64,000 nucleotides of DNA from assembly GCA_051530055.1 (NCBI GenBank), contig CM121342.1, positions 8,866,001 to 8,930,000 of the forward strand, read 5' to 3'. Below, piece after piece: positions 11,114-20,704 of the stretch. This DNA is from Neoechinorhynchus agilis (Eukaryota > Acanthocephala). Each line of letters opens with the position of its first letter. The stretch's first letter is position 1. A program made the translations under genes and the position numbers. A model generated the notes under the pieces. It was not told the origin of the DNA. It did not search any database and saw nothing but the letters and a program-made list of their open reading frames with translations.

Positions 11114-11552
11114 TTGAAGAAGGAAGACCTCCAACTCTTTGAACGGAAATTTCATGTTGAACCAATAAAATTACTATATCAAAATCCGGAAAAACCTGCA
11201 TATGCTGTAATAGCTCAATTTCCAGTGAAAGTCATTGAGAAATTAAAGGGAACCTCAGTCGGATTCTTAGCTCATTGGATAAATTTTTCATTTCCAAGGA
11301 ATAACTCCATTTATGATTACATTGCCCACAGCGGCTAAATATTTCAAATCTAGTGAACATCTCAGCGGGCAAAAATCTAACGTATGGGCCAATAAAAATT
11401 ACCCAACTCATTCCTATCCCAATCAAAATCAAATAATTCGTTCATCAGAAAGTAATATAATTAAATCTTTAATGTCTCAACTTAATTCCTTACAAGAACA
11501 GATAAAAATTCTAAAAAAGTCGAAGGGAAAGATGAAGAAATTAATCTGCTAA
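11114..11552 (+). mobile_element. LINE ORF1-like fragment (left arm)
   Basis: FHVEPIKLLYQNPEKPAYAV followed by VGFLAHWINFSFPRNNSIYD aligns with the ORF1 of the LINE at 49224 (VKYLFRPNASSAYAI ... FFSYWVTFDRYRDSIYDY). The downstream frame (11313-11552) holds a Lys/Gln-rich coiled-coil-like stretch, SQLNSLQEQIKILKKSKGK. ORF1 proteins bind element RNA. Frame change between the two halves. Mirrored at 33814-34252. Confidence 0.6.
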
Positions 11553-11770
11553 AAAATTATGTAAAAGAAAACAAGGAGACTGGTACACCAGAGTCCGACG
11601 AATAGATGATTGTAGATCATGTTACAGACCCTACTCCATTTAAAAGAAAACTAGACCAATAAATTTTTCCTAAGGGACGAAATTGCTCTTCACCCTTTGC
11701 ATTATGACAAAAAATAAAAGTATTATATTATATAATATATCGAAGGATAGCCATATTTCTTGTTAGGCCA

Positions 11771-12025
11771 TTGAACAGGGTAATATATAAGAAAGGGGTG
11801 TTATCTGAATACATGAATCGGACACTTCAGCTGCCATATCATATTCGATTTTTGAACCCTTTATTTTACCTCCAACTTTTACGAACCCATCGATTAAACA
11901 TATCGGATTTTCGGGAGGGTTACGAACTTTTATTGAAAAAGAACATTATCCCAAACTTTTATATCAAAATAAAAATAAAAAGCTTGCCATCCAATTATTT
12001 TGTATCAATGATTTTTATCGATTAA
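11771..12025 (+). CDS. Unassigned 84-aa ORF
   Basis: Open frame preserved identically in the right arm (33341-33595). Lys-rich C-terminus, no recognised domain. It lies between LINE fragments in AT-rich DNA and may be chance. Confidence 0.2.
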   Translation: MNRVIYKKGVLSEYMNRTLQLPYHIRFLNPLFYLQLLRTHRLNISDFREGYELLLKKNIIPNFYIKIKIKSLPSNYFVSMIFID

Positions 12026-12364
12026 TACAGGGCGTATAATTTTATGTAATATTTACATACCACCTAGAAGAGTTAGATGGCGCAAATCATAGAATTGAAC
12101 AATTTAATAAAATTTTAGATGTTGTGATATCGCTTATCTCAGACGGATAAATTGGAAGATTTCATACGCTGAGGTGGGATGGAGGGAGTGATAAGGGCAG
12201 AAGAGTGGTCAGAATTCACAATTGGAGAGGGAGTTTAAAGGCGGATGAGTAGGTTTCCGTAAGTGGTGTTTACTTTGTCGAGGTGAGCATCAAGACGTGT
12301 TGAGAACTCAATTAGTTGACGCAACTCGGAGAAGGGTTAGAGAGGACCCAGGACACAGAATAGT

Positions 12365-12700
12365 TTGCATGGAGTCTTTGAGTCAATGCAGAGATTCTCA
12401 TTGATGGAGGCTAGAAAATGTTTCAGTTCAGAAGAGGACAAGTTTGGGAAGGGATCTGGGTTTCGTAGACAGAGAGAGTCTTTGACAGCCCACCACCATG
12501 TTGAATTTCCACCTGAACGAATTTTGGGGGAAAGGAAGTGGGCAACAAGTATTTTGTGAAACAGTAATTTTTAAACGGGTAAAGTCAATAGATTTATTGC
12601 GATTTGCATTAGAATCTTGATTTTGAAGGAGTTTCAAGATGGAGGTTGTCCATGGTGCGTCACGATTGGATGTCCGGATGAATTTCTTGGGTATTGTTGA
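12365..12700 (-). mobile_element. LINE ORF2 interior fragment (left arm)
   Basis: Minus strand: IPKKFIRTSNRDAPWTTSIL, later FNMVVGCQRLSLSTKPRSLP. Clearly related to the fragment at 5550-6242. Ends near 12700, where a plus-strand ORF1 fragment begins, so two LINE pieces abut head to head. Confidence 0.65.
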
Positions 12701-12712
12701 AGTTACAGAATA

Positions 12713-13054
12713 TTGTATGTTCGTGCGAAGCCAATTAATTATTTTGCTCTTCCTAACGCCCAACTGCCAACCGTCATTTTGTACTCTGTGACTCTTGACA
12801 TCGCGGAATCCATATGCGGCTCGGGTAGAATAATAAATTTTCACCGGTTCACTTTTTTGAAACTCCGGGAAACCATCTTCGATTACACCATGACTATTTT
12901 CTTAGATATGTTTTATTATGCTTCAGCATGCGAACATGAACCTAGGTGTCTACTTTGCATCGGGACTCACGTCAAACCGAAGTACTCCAATACTTTAGCC
13001 ATTATATGTACGAATTTTTTAGCTTGTTGCAATCATACGAAAAACCATTTTTAA
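12713..13054 (+). mobile_element. LINE ORF1 fragment with zinc-knuckle region (left arm)
   Basis: VILYSVTLDIAESICGSGRI then FHRFTFLKLRETIFDYTMTI, then a Cys/His cluster (ACEHEPRCLLCIGTH). The layout matches ORF1 of the 49.2 kb LINE: ILCSATINVAESLANSGRG, then DSIYDY, then zinc knuckles. Continuous open frame of 113 codons but without the N-terminal part. Mirrored at 32312-32653. Confidence 0.65.
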
Positions 13055-13059
13055 AGAAA

Positions 13060-13640
13060 GCCTAAAAGCAGTGACTTTAATGTGATCCGCGCCCTGCCTC
13101 ATGTCTTGTAAAGCGTTGCTGCGCCAAGAAACTCCAAATGATCCATTTAGGGAATAATTCAATGATCCCCATTAATCGGTCCTTAAACATTTGACACAGT
13201 CATCGGGATTTGCATCCCCTACTAAAAATGCATCTACAGTCAAAGCAATTGATAGCATCCTTAGATGTATTATGGAACAATTATGAAACCTAGTGGCCTC
13301 CAACAGTCGAGCGGGACCTTCCCGGTCCTCTATTTAGACTCCTTTATACCCCCTTCCCTACCATGGATATGTGAATCGCTTGAATTCGCACGATCTAGAG
13401 GTTTTTGTTGTATGTTCCCGAGGTGTTCATGACGCAATTCAGGAATGAAAGGTCCATCCATGTATTTGTCCGTATCCATTAATTCCGTCACTTGGTCGTC
13501 TTAACGAGTTTAATTCATCGTTTGAACATTAATTTCTGGTCGACATGAAAAAATGCAAAAATAATAATTTGTTATTGATTTGGTTTCGATCTGTAGAAGG
13601 ATAATAAGGCTTTTTATTAATAATTCGTTAAAATTGGCAT
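13060..13640. other. Unassigned interval
   Basis: No recognised gene. On the minus strand a 55-codon open stretch around 13320-13500 reads MDTDKYMDGPFIPELRHEHL and onward. It is preserved in both arms but has no known relatives that I can name. Confidence 0.3.
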
Positions 13641-13646
13641 AAATTT

Positions 13647-14030
13647 TTATTCATGGTACACTCGAAAGCGTTCGAGCGGAGGAAATAATGTATTTCTTTT
13701 AACAGCAGCAAATAACTTTAGCACTAAATTGTAAGGACCTTTAGAGTTTGTTGAAGAAGCAAAGTCAAATGAAACGTTAATGTAATCGTTCTGGCGAAAA
13801 GCTAAAGCTATAAAACTTTTTGCATAAATGCAAGAATTGGTTTTTGGAAATATAAATTCATTTCCTTCAAGATGTCGATGCTTCGCGATCACATTGACAT
13901 CTTCAAAGTCCATTTTCACCCCAATCGTGGTATTGAAACAAACAAAAATCTTCATCGATAGATACAAAAAATTTTCTTTAATCTTTTTCGTCGCCCTCTG
14001 AAGCGTCCGATCGGACACTGTACTCGTCAT
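13647..14030 (-). CDS. Unknown 127-aa protein (left arm)
   Basis: ATG-initiated frame MTSTVSDRTLQRATKKIKEN to FPPLERFRVYHE, ended by TAA and followed by AATAAAAATT-type AT-rich sequence that could serve as poly(A) signal. It is open in both arms with only a few residue differences (L/P, A/V, Y/C), which is unusual amid so many broken reading frames. Upstream GT/AG-like borders near 14215-14320 suggest further exons (a block reading KDSKRLVLEALLDSSQLS after joining), but this is uncertain. No domain recognised. Confidence 0.45.
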   Translation of the reverse strand: MTSTVSDRTLQRATKKIKENFLYLSMKIFVCFNTTIGVKMDFEDVNVIAKHRHLEGNEFIFPKTNSCIYAKSFIALAFRQNDYINVSFDFASSTNSKGPYNLVLKLFAAVKRNTLFPPLERFRVYHE

Positions 14031-14039
14031 TGGGCTTTG

Positions 14040-15060
14040 GCCTGAGGCCGGAACTTACTGTAAATTGTTTCGAGATAGAAGTGAAAGTTAGAAAGCTGTT
14101 TTTCGCAGTGAGAGTTCGTTAGCGAAAATCGATACTGTTTTGATGTTCTTTTAAAAGTGAGCCTTACCTTAACTCACGAATAGAAACTTCTTGCGCTCTT
14201 CGCTATCTATAATCTCATCAATAAACACCTTACCTTGAAAGTTGCGACGAATCCAACAGAGCTTAAAAAACAAAAATTATACTTCATTTTTACCTTCCAA
14301 TACAAGTCTCTTTGAATCTTTGCTAAAAACCAAAGTGAGTGAAATCTAAAAGTCGTTAAAATAAATCGTGCATTCAAAGATTGTTCATCGATACCGATTA
14401 GAATTAGAGGAGATTATTTACCGAGGGATGGGTGACAATCGAATTTGTGGATAGGCGTCCGAACCACTATTCGAGGTTGAGGTTAAACCAGAAAACGAAA
14501 AAATTGGAAGTGAAATTATAATTATTGGTCTTATCAATCGTTAATCGATATCGATTGAAATTGGAGGTAATTGTTTACTTAGGAATGAACGACATTCAAA
14601 TTTGGGCCGCGCTACGTCTATTGAACTGGTCGTGGTTTGGCAGTTAATCAAATGAAATCGAAAACTCCAAAGGGATTTCCTTCGATGGCAATACCGAGAC
14701 AGCATAATAATAACTGGGGCGATTTTCGAATTTTTCAAATAATAGTAAAAGTTGCAAAATGTTCATTTTGAGCACCTTTTGATAATGTTTCATAGTAGGA
14801 CACTGATTATCCATTGTTCATTTAGCTCCCCCGGGCCACGCCGGTTAATACGGTTAGTTTCTGTATAGAGAACAAACGAAATCTCAGATATCCACACAGT
14901 ATTCATTTTTTAAAGAAGCGATCATTAATTTGCTTCGCTCAATTAACCGCAATAACCAAGTGCTTCAAATTTAAAAAAGTCTCAATTCTTAAGATTCCTT
15001 GAAGATGCTGCATCAAATCGGACTGAACTTTTGAGCAAAATCAAGTATATTTAATCTTTT
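14040..15060. other. Intergenic with diverged tandem units
   Basis: On the minus strand, at about 14410-14610, two diverged units of about 157 bp carry the words TCAATCGATATCGATTAACG and CTAATCGGTATCGATGAAC. The junction at 14382 is where the right arm carries an extra 1779 bp. Nothing else recognised. Confidence 0.45.
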
Positions 15061-15072
15061 TTCGTTATCATT

Positions 15073-15712
15073 CTACTCATAAACCCATTCTTGATCAGTT
15101 TCATTCCAATCGATGATTTCTTCGGGACTGAACCACAGACCAATCTCACGGTTCGCCGATGCGACACTGTCACTGCCATGGATAACATTGCGTCCGGTAT
15201 TAACGCAAAAGTCTCCCCGGACGGTTCCAATTGTAGCCTGGAGCGGATTTGTTGCACCCAGCATTTTACGAGCTTGAGTAACCACATCTTGGCCTTGCCA
15301 TATCTGCGAAATCGTTCATCAGGGAAAACTTTATGATGGACACTAACCATTGCGACAACCGGAGCGCTCAAAATGTATTTGACCAATTTATTATAGAAGG
15401 GTTTCTCCTTGAGTTCTTCATAATGGATTTTAACGAGTTTCTCTGTGGGCTAATCGAAGAGTAAAGGAAAGAAATGAGAGAAAAAACCTTCATCAATTTC
15501 ATGGCTATTAATTTATATCCACGTTTTTCGAATCTACTGACGATCTCACCAACCAGACGACGCTGAACGCCGCCAGGTTTTACCAGAATGAGAACGAAGG
15601 ACTCGGCAACGAGCTGTCGACAGGCGATGTTAAGGTGATGAATGTAGTGTTTCTGAATGTCTAATTTGGATAATGTTATGATTTCGGGAATCCATGAGAT
15701 GAAGATGGCCAT
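15073..15712 (-). CDS. Nucleoside diphosphate kinase (left-arm copy), 3 exons
   Basis: Exons on the minus strand at 15712-15488, 15449-15348 and 15303-15073, joined across two GT/AG introns of 38 and 44 nt, give about 185 residues. NDK transfers the gamma-phosphate between nucleoside triphosphates and diphosphates through a phospho-histidine. Visible: [15 protein letters not shown] (residues 42-56), [19 protein letters not shown], the [10 protein letters not shown] block, and the active-site NVIHGSDS with His at about 151. Oddities: the usual KPDG reads KPGG, and about 33 extra N-terminal residues precede the normal start, which may instead hide another intron. Identical to the right-arm copy. 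Confidence 0.88.
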
Positions 15713-15826
15713 ACTGTGCTGAATTTCCGAATAACCTTTTCTTGATCAACTTTTGAAGCTGATTTCATTTGCATAAACTGTTTTGGTGGCTTCTTTAATC
15801 TCTACATTTAGTTTGAACACTGAAGT

Positions 15827-16036
15827 TCATATAAAACACCCGAATTTAATCAAAAGTGCGATACGAGTTGTTTCGGGGCAGTTTTCACTGTAATGTTCCT
15901 CTGCACAGAAGGGGCAAATAGTTCGCTTGATAGGGCATTTCTGCGCCCAGTGACCCCATTTCTGGCAGCGATTGCACCTTGGATAGTGGTAATCATCATA
16001 GTTCGAAATTTCATTGGCGATGAACTTAATTTGCAT
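15827..16036 (-). CDS. CCHC zinc-knuckle ORF (left arm)
   Basis: 69 codons with CNRCQKWGHWAQKC and CPFCAEEHYSENC, two zinc knuckles of the type found in nucleic-acid-binding proteins of retroelements (LINE ORF1 or Gag-like). A Lys/Phe-rich stretch in the upstream minus-strand frame (IKIHFVGNKYEKQFVDFVD, near 16250-16310) may belong to it. Probably a decayed retroelement protein, not a host gene. It lies about 115 bp upstream of NDK on the same strand. Confidence 0.55.
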   Translation of the reverse strand: MQIKFIANEISNYDDYHYPRCNRCQKWGHWAQKCPIKRTICPFCAEEHYSENCPETTRIALLIKFGCFI

Positions 16037-16261
16037 AGCTTGGAAGAAGCACCGTCTTGATGTTAGCTAATCCCGAACGTCCGCTGCCGCTTTAACGACG
16101 GAATGCGGGATGCGTGCTCCTGATTTTCTTGATTTTAGAAAGAACAAAATCTTACATCCAAATTTTCGCTCGAAATCCTATCGATCTTCGGAATCAATAT
16201 GTGGTGATAGACCCGACACTAGGAAGGTGAACACTTTTATCGCAGTGTTTGTCAACGAAAT

Positions 16262-16665
16262 CTACGAACTGTTTTTCATACTTGTTACCGACGAAATGAA
16301 TTTTGATTTTGCCGGCGAACGTTCTCGGTCGTCTTTAATCGTTCTGAGCCAAGGAGTTATGAGTCTTTGATGCATTATTTCTCTGGACCAGATTGGGTTT
16401 GATGTTAGAATGACCGTGTGAAGCCATCTTTTTGTAGGTCGATCTATATATTTGGGGCCGTCTTGATCGCTTGAAAGAGTTTTAGTTCTCTCAGTCGAAG
16501 ATAAGTCATGAGTATTGGGTGGCCATATGCACCCTCCTCCGCAGCAACAGGTTGCGAAAACATTGAAATTGAGCATTGATTGATTGCGTGTGCGTGGGTG
16601 TGATAATCGCGCATCGATCGTTTGCAGGCTCTCGTGACAATCTGCATGCGACACAATTTGACCAT
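16262..16665 (-). other. Decayed coding-like stretch, unidentified (left arm)
   Basis: Long overlapping open frames on the minus strand; the right-arm copy is open for 181 codons (26864-27409). Best read as the degraded 5' part of the zinc-knuckle ORF next to it. The Cys-rich string CCCGGGC arises in one frame only and is not a convincing domain. Confidence 0.3.
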
Positions 16666-16669
16666 TTTC

Positions 16670-17170
16670 TAGAAAAGCAATTTTCTTAATATTCTCACTT
16701 AATTGGTTAGAATTATCCCCTATTGCTTCTATAATTCGTTTTGGTCTGCTCCGGACAAGTTTAGTGGAACTTTAACAGTCAAATTTCGTTCAGGTTCAAA
16801 AATTGACAGGGCGTTTAAATTTTGCTCAGGCGCCTTTTGTACATCTTCTTGAAGAACAACTTCCTTAATAGAAGTGTTCGCAATTGATCGCAATCAATTA
16901 TCCGCAATTGATTGAATCAGTTCGCCTACTTTTGAACGACTTGATTAGTTCTTTGCGAATACAGTTGGCGGATAATCAACAATGCAATCTTCATTAACTT
17001 CTAACTTTTGAGTAGATTTAACTTGTTCATTCAATTTATTAGTTTATTATGTTTCGATGCCAATCGTGCATCCGGAATGTTTAATAGATCCCACGATGTT
17101 TTTTAAAATTCAATTTCTCCATTTGATTGATTAGAATTAACATGTTCTGTAAGATTTTCGATATCTTCGA
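16670..17170. other. AT-rich spacer, one copy of a unit duplicated in the right arm
   Basis: Holds a single copy of an approximately 97-bp unit (around 16975-17075) that occurs twice in the right arm. No gene seen. Confidence 0.5.
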
Positions 17171-17261
17171 GTTATGAAGCAAAATACGGGAATTCGTTTC
17201 CTCGGATACATTTTAAAGAAGAAGAGGCACACTGATCCGATATACGAGGTATACAGAATTC

Positions 17262-17375
17262 AGTGCTTTCTGTCTAACAGGGAGCATTTCGCACATCGGT
17301 GCAGGACACCAAGAAGTGAATCGTTCAAAATAAGACAGTCTGTCGCCGACTTGAACACTCCTCCGTTTGCAATAA
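17262..17375 (+). repeat. 110-bp dispersed repeat
   Basis: GAATTCAGTGCTTTCTGTCT to GACTTGAACACTCCTCCG, found again at 42153-42265 (+) and, as the mirror, at 26068-26181 (-). At 42.15 kb it directly abuts the other dispersed repeat at the edge of the palindrome. Confidence 0.75.
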
Positions 17376-17987
17376 AGCACGAGAGCATTTGCAAGAATAA
17401 ATGTAGATCTCTTTTATGTAAGAAAGATTTAAACCACGACTAAAGCCAAGCAATGTAAATAATGAGTATGAAAATGAAAAAATTAAAAACAAATTGCTCA
17501 GAAACTTTTAAAGAATCTACTCAAAACGTTAGCTAAAACATTCATTTTTGATTTTTCTTTGTGAGTATTTGCTTATTTGTTGCTATTTTGATTAGAGAGA
17601 GCGATAAACACCCTCCGTGCGTTAATATTATTCAATAGTTTTTAATTCCAAAACGTTATAACAACGGTCGATTTGACTTCGTTCAAATTCGGCAACCCTA
17701 AGCGAGCAGCCGTTTAATAGACACGAAAACCAGCTGCACACAAAACGAGAATGTCAATCCAAACGTTCCGAATTCTTAGCCCTTCAACAAAGACTTCTTC
17801 GTCTATTAGACAATCAGCCAAGGGCTAAGAGCGTTGAACTGACCAACAGCGTTTTATCCGAGATGTTATTGTGCAAGACGAATCCGAATGAAGTAATAGA
17901 ATCCGGACTAATCAATATTCTGTTCGAGATGGCAAATAATCTGTCGAACGCTCAAAAAGGTCCTCATACCCGTCCAATGAAATCGAA

Positions 17988-18272
17988 TTGAGTACCAAAG
18001 ACCTCTGCTGCCGGTTAAAAATTATTATCGATAAAAAGTACGCCACTTCCAAACATGCGATGATTAATAGGATATTGATTTCGATGATTCAAGGAGAAAT
18101 TTCGAGAAGTGATGTTCGAAACTATAATTTGGATGGAAACATTGAAAGCGATCGAAAAAATCCGGAAAATATAAGAAACACGGGTCGTGTCGATAAATTA
18201 TTTAAGAAAATGGAGGACTTCATTCCGATTGGACAATCTAGAAAACGTGCTGTTTTCTTTGGCAGCAAATAG
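17988..18272 (+). CDS. Unassigned 94-aa ORF
   Basis: Lys/Arg/Ile-rich frame with no recognised domain. The right-arm copy lacks 46 bp near the C-terminus and reads into a different end, so it does not look maintained. Confidence 0.25.
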   Translation: MSTKDLCCRLKIIIDKKYATSKHAMINRILISMIQGEISRSDVRNYNLDGNIESDRKNPENIRNTGRVDKLFKKMEDFIPIGQSRKRAVFFGSK

Positions 18273-18459
18273 AGTGGTAAAATGTTAACCACGGAGGAAA
18301 CAAATCAAGGAAAAGCCGATTTAAAATCTGCGGTAAAAGCTTCACAAAAAAGAAGGGTAATGTCCGAAGAAAAGAAGAACGTGGTCGCTATGACAAGTTT
18401 TCATCAATTTATTAAAATCAACCTAAGCTTTGAAAGTTTCAAAAGAGCGACATTTATAA

Positions 18460-18670
18460 CTACGGATTTCTCCGGATGCCGTATTCTTGGGCATCCCAAT
18501 CCTTCGTTGGGGTGGGGGGATTCTTTGAAACGAAGGATTTGTCGGGATGCCGTTAATGTGGTACACGCCCTTTGATCTTTGGGTTATAGAAGGATTTCTC
18601 GGTATGCCGTAGTCGTTGTACATCCAAATCATCCGTTGAAGGATTCTTTAAAACGTAGAATTTCGTGAGA
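18460..18670 (+). repeat. Minisatellite at inner edge of left arm
   Basis: Degenerate repeats built on GGATTTCTCCGGATGCCGTA, GGATTTGTCGGGATGCCGTT and GGATTTCTCGGTATGCCGTA, at about 18466, 18535 and 18592, with a weaker fourth near 18655; period about 60-70 bp. Homology with the right arm stops inside it near 18620. Mirror at about 24895-25050. Confidence 0.75.
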
Positions 18671-18679
18671 TAACGTCAA

Positions 18680-19225
18680 GCTAAAGGCAATAAATCAACT
18701 TATTTCGATCATTTATTCTTATGAGAATGTCTCGTTTTGTGAAAGATTTGGTACAATTCTTCGCAATGTTATAAAGCTACGTTCTGTACTTTTAGTTTCC
18801 AGGACTAATATGATCCAGGCTTTTTTTAATGGATTGCAGACGCTTATCTGCATTTTTTTAAACCAAATGCCTTTTGTAGGTTTTAGACGTCGGATTTTAC
18901 GATTCGCATTATACGCGTGAAAATTCATTGAATCGATCTAAATATGCCACCATTATGACATCGCTCCTTACTTTCAATCTTCTTCACTAAAAATTGTACA
19001 TTTTTTATCATTTTCAATCTAAAAAGTAAAAACATTGATTTTCAATAGAATTTTTATCATGCAGTCACGTTATTTTTCATCAATACAAATTTCTCCTTGC
19101 AAAATTGTTTGTTCATAGTTGCAACCTTATTAACCTCCCCGATGACTGACTTATTTGTACGAATTTTCGTCTGTATGCAGACCTCTTCAGGTATCTAGAA
19201 TAGTACGTGGTGAGTGTGGCTTGGG
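18680..19225. other. Unassigned spacer
   Basis: AT-rich; a 69-codon minus-strand frame (18719-18928) has no recognised match. Nothing else seen. Confidence 0.35.
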
Positions 19226-19229
19226 CAGA

Positions 19230-19575
19230 ACTCGGGTGCCCGGGGTTGTTAGGCCCGCGGGTGATCTGTAACCCCCTGGGCAGGTCTTAGTTTGTATGGA
19301 ATCTTCAGCTTCCAGCTTGGGGTATTCCCCTCCATACAGTTGTTGTTTATCATTACCGCTTTTTTGATTGCCCTCCTTTTCCAGTCACTCTCGATCATGA
19401 TCTGATGAACATCCTCAAATCCGATTTCATGATTCGTTTTTACAACATGATTACTGATGGCGGACGACGTATCTGCTCTGCGCACACAATATTTATGCTG
19501 GCCAATACGCTTTTTTAGTCCTTGACTTGTTTGTCGAACATAATATTTTCCGCATTGTCTGCATGGTACTTTATA
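19230..19575 (-). mobile_element. Penelope-like element, GIY-YIG endonuclease end
   Basis: Minus strand reads VPCRQCGKYYVRQTSQGLKK, then RRADTSSAISNHVVKTNHEI, then SDWKRRAIKKAVMI. This is the C-terminal GIY-YIG nuclease domain of Penelope-like retroelements (Cys-Gly-x-Tyr-Tyr, RRxxSSAIxNH, RRxxKEA). The rest of the element is missing or scattered. A related end is at 29860-30150. Confidence 0.75.
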
Positions 19576-19799
19576 GATTATAATTTTTATCTTCTTGTTT
19601 TGGTTTCTTTTTGAATATACCCACCAACTTCGTTGCTGCTTTAGAATATATTGACACCGAATGGGTCTTGCATCTTCTTATAAGATGTAAGAATATTTTC
19701 TGATTGGCGGTGGGTTTCGGGTTGTTTTTCGATGTAATGTTCGTATCATTCTTCTCTGGCTGAAAACTCATCCTCGTCTTCATTAAGGACTAGCCCGGT

Positions 19800-20345
19800 C
19801 GACATCGTCGCGCGAGCCTGAAATTAGAGAACTATGAACTCGGGCGACTAAAGGTTTATCCCAGATGAACTGCTTTAGACCATTCACGGGAACTTGGTAA
19901 TAACCCGTATTCTCCCACCATTTATGGACCGCTACTAGAAATTCGTCCGCTAAACAGAACATGGGTCACAATATACGCTTTACCAGATCCCAACTAAGTT
20001 CGAATGATCGAAAAAACGCTGGCAACGACACATCTACTGCTTTTAGAATACCTAAGCCACTGGACGATACAGGCAATGAAGCTTGTCGCAAGGCCTCGTC
20101 TGAAAGCTGGATATTTTAAATGTGTTCGAGATACGCCTTCACAATGTCATCGAGCTTCTTTAACTTATCGACGTGCTTGACGAAGGAAGCCGCGCGCAGT
20201 TTATAAAGTAGTTTCGGGATGAAGAGGGTATTCTTGATCAGGAATAGAGCATCGTGTGACGAAAGTTCATGGACTCTATCGCACAGCATCGTGATGTTCA
20301 GGAATAGATGGTCGATTTCATATGGACCCACGTTTGAGATTGAGA
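19800..20345 (-). mobile_element. LINE ORF2 C-terminal fragment
   Basis: Minus strand: VHELSSHDALFLIKNTLFIP then KLLYKLRAASFVKHVDKLKK, matching the longer relative at 55800-57220 (ALFMITNTHFIQKLLYKLHT). Belongs to the LINE type with a YLDD catalytic box. Broken. Confidence 0.65.
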
Positions 20346-20369
20346 TCTAGAAAATTAACGTCAAGCACT

Positions 20370-20700
20370 ACAAAATATTTACGGCTGATGTGAACGCGCT
20401 GTTCACCAATGTCCCGTTGACTAATACGATCGAATTATCGGCTACGTTACTATCGAAGAATTGTAGTGAACCACTTTTGGACCTTGGCACGTTGAGAAAT
20501 GTACACAGCCCTTGAACTTGCCTGGATCTACAACGATTTCCAATACGAAATCACTTGGTTGACTCAGGTGTATCAGCACCATTTTGCGCTCTATGGAGAT
20601 CGGTATGCCGACTATTTTGCAAAGTACCATTGGGTTGAATACTGGAACCAAATTGCTTGGTGGGCCATGGACGGAATGAAGGTCGGCTAAAATCGTAGCC
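20370..20700 (+). mobile_element. Possible Penelope-like RT scrap
   Basis: IFTADVNALFTNVPLTNTIE in the plus strand resembles the Penelope RT motif A region (D-x-x-S/A-L-F-T-N-V-P). The following 63-codon open frame has no other support. Confidence 0.4.
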
Positions 20701-20704
20701 TGAC

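Larger units (their letters stand above)
2280..18620 (+). repeat. Left arm of giant inverted repeat
   Basis: Reverse complement of 24892-42130. Feature pairs keep a constant sum of mirrored coordinates over long stretches: 44410 near 2.3-3.3 kb, 44368 for 3.3-6.2 kb, 45366 for 8.9-14.0 kb, 43587 for 15.0-16.7 kb, 43443 at 17.2 kb and 43511 at 18.4 kb. The arms are therefore collinear apart from discrete indels. Identity looks near 100% at 8.9-12.6 kb and about 98-99% near the ends (estimated by eye). The outer end lies inside a dispersed repeat and the inner end inside a minisatellite. Confidence 0.95.

Noticed and set aside
16262-16654. Cys-rich 130-181 codon ORF as a novel Cys-rich peptide
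   Set aside because: The Cys run exists in only one frame of a decayed region next to a zinc-knuckle ORF; no signal peptide or supporting pattern.
17174-17443. 89-codon ORF duplicated in both arms
   Set aside because: Half of it is the 110-bp dispersed repeat, so conservation only reflects the duplication.
20499-20690. Trp/Tyr-rich 63-codon ORF
   Set aside because: Unusual composition but no start context or family match, and it overlaps a probable Penelope RT scrap.
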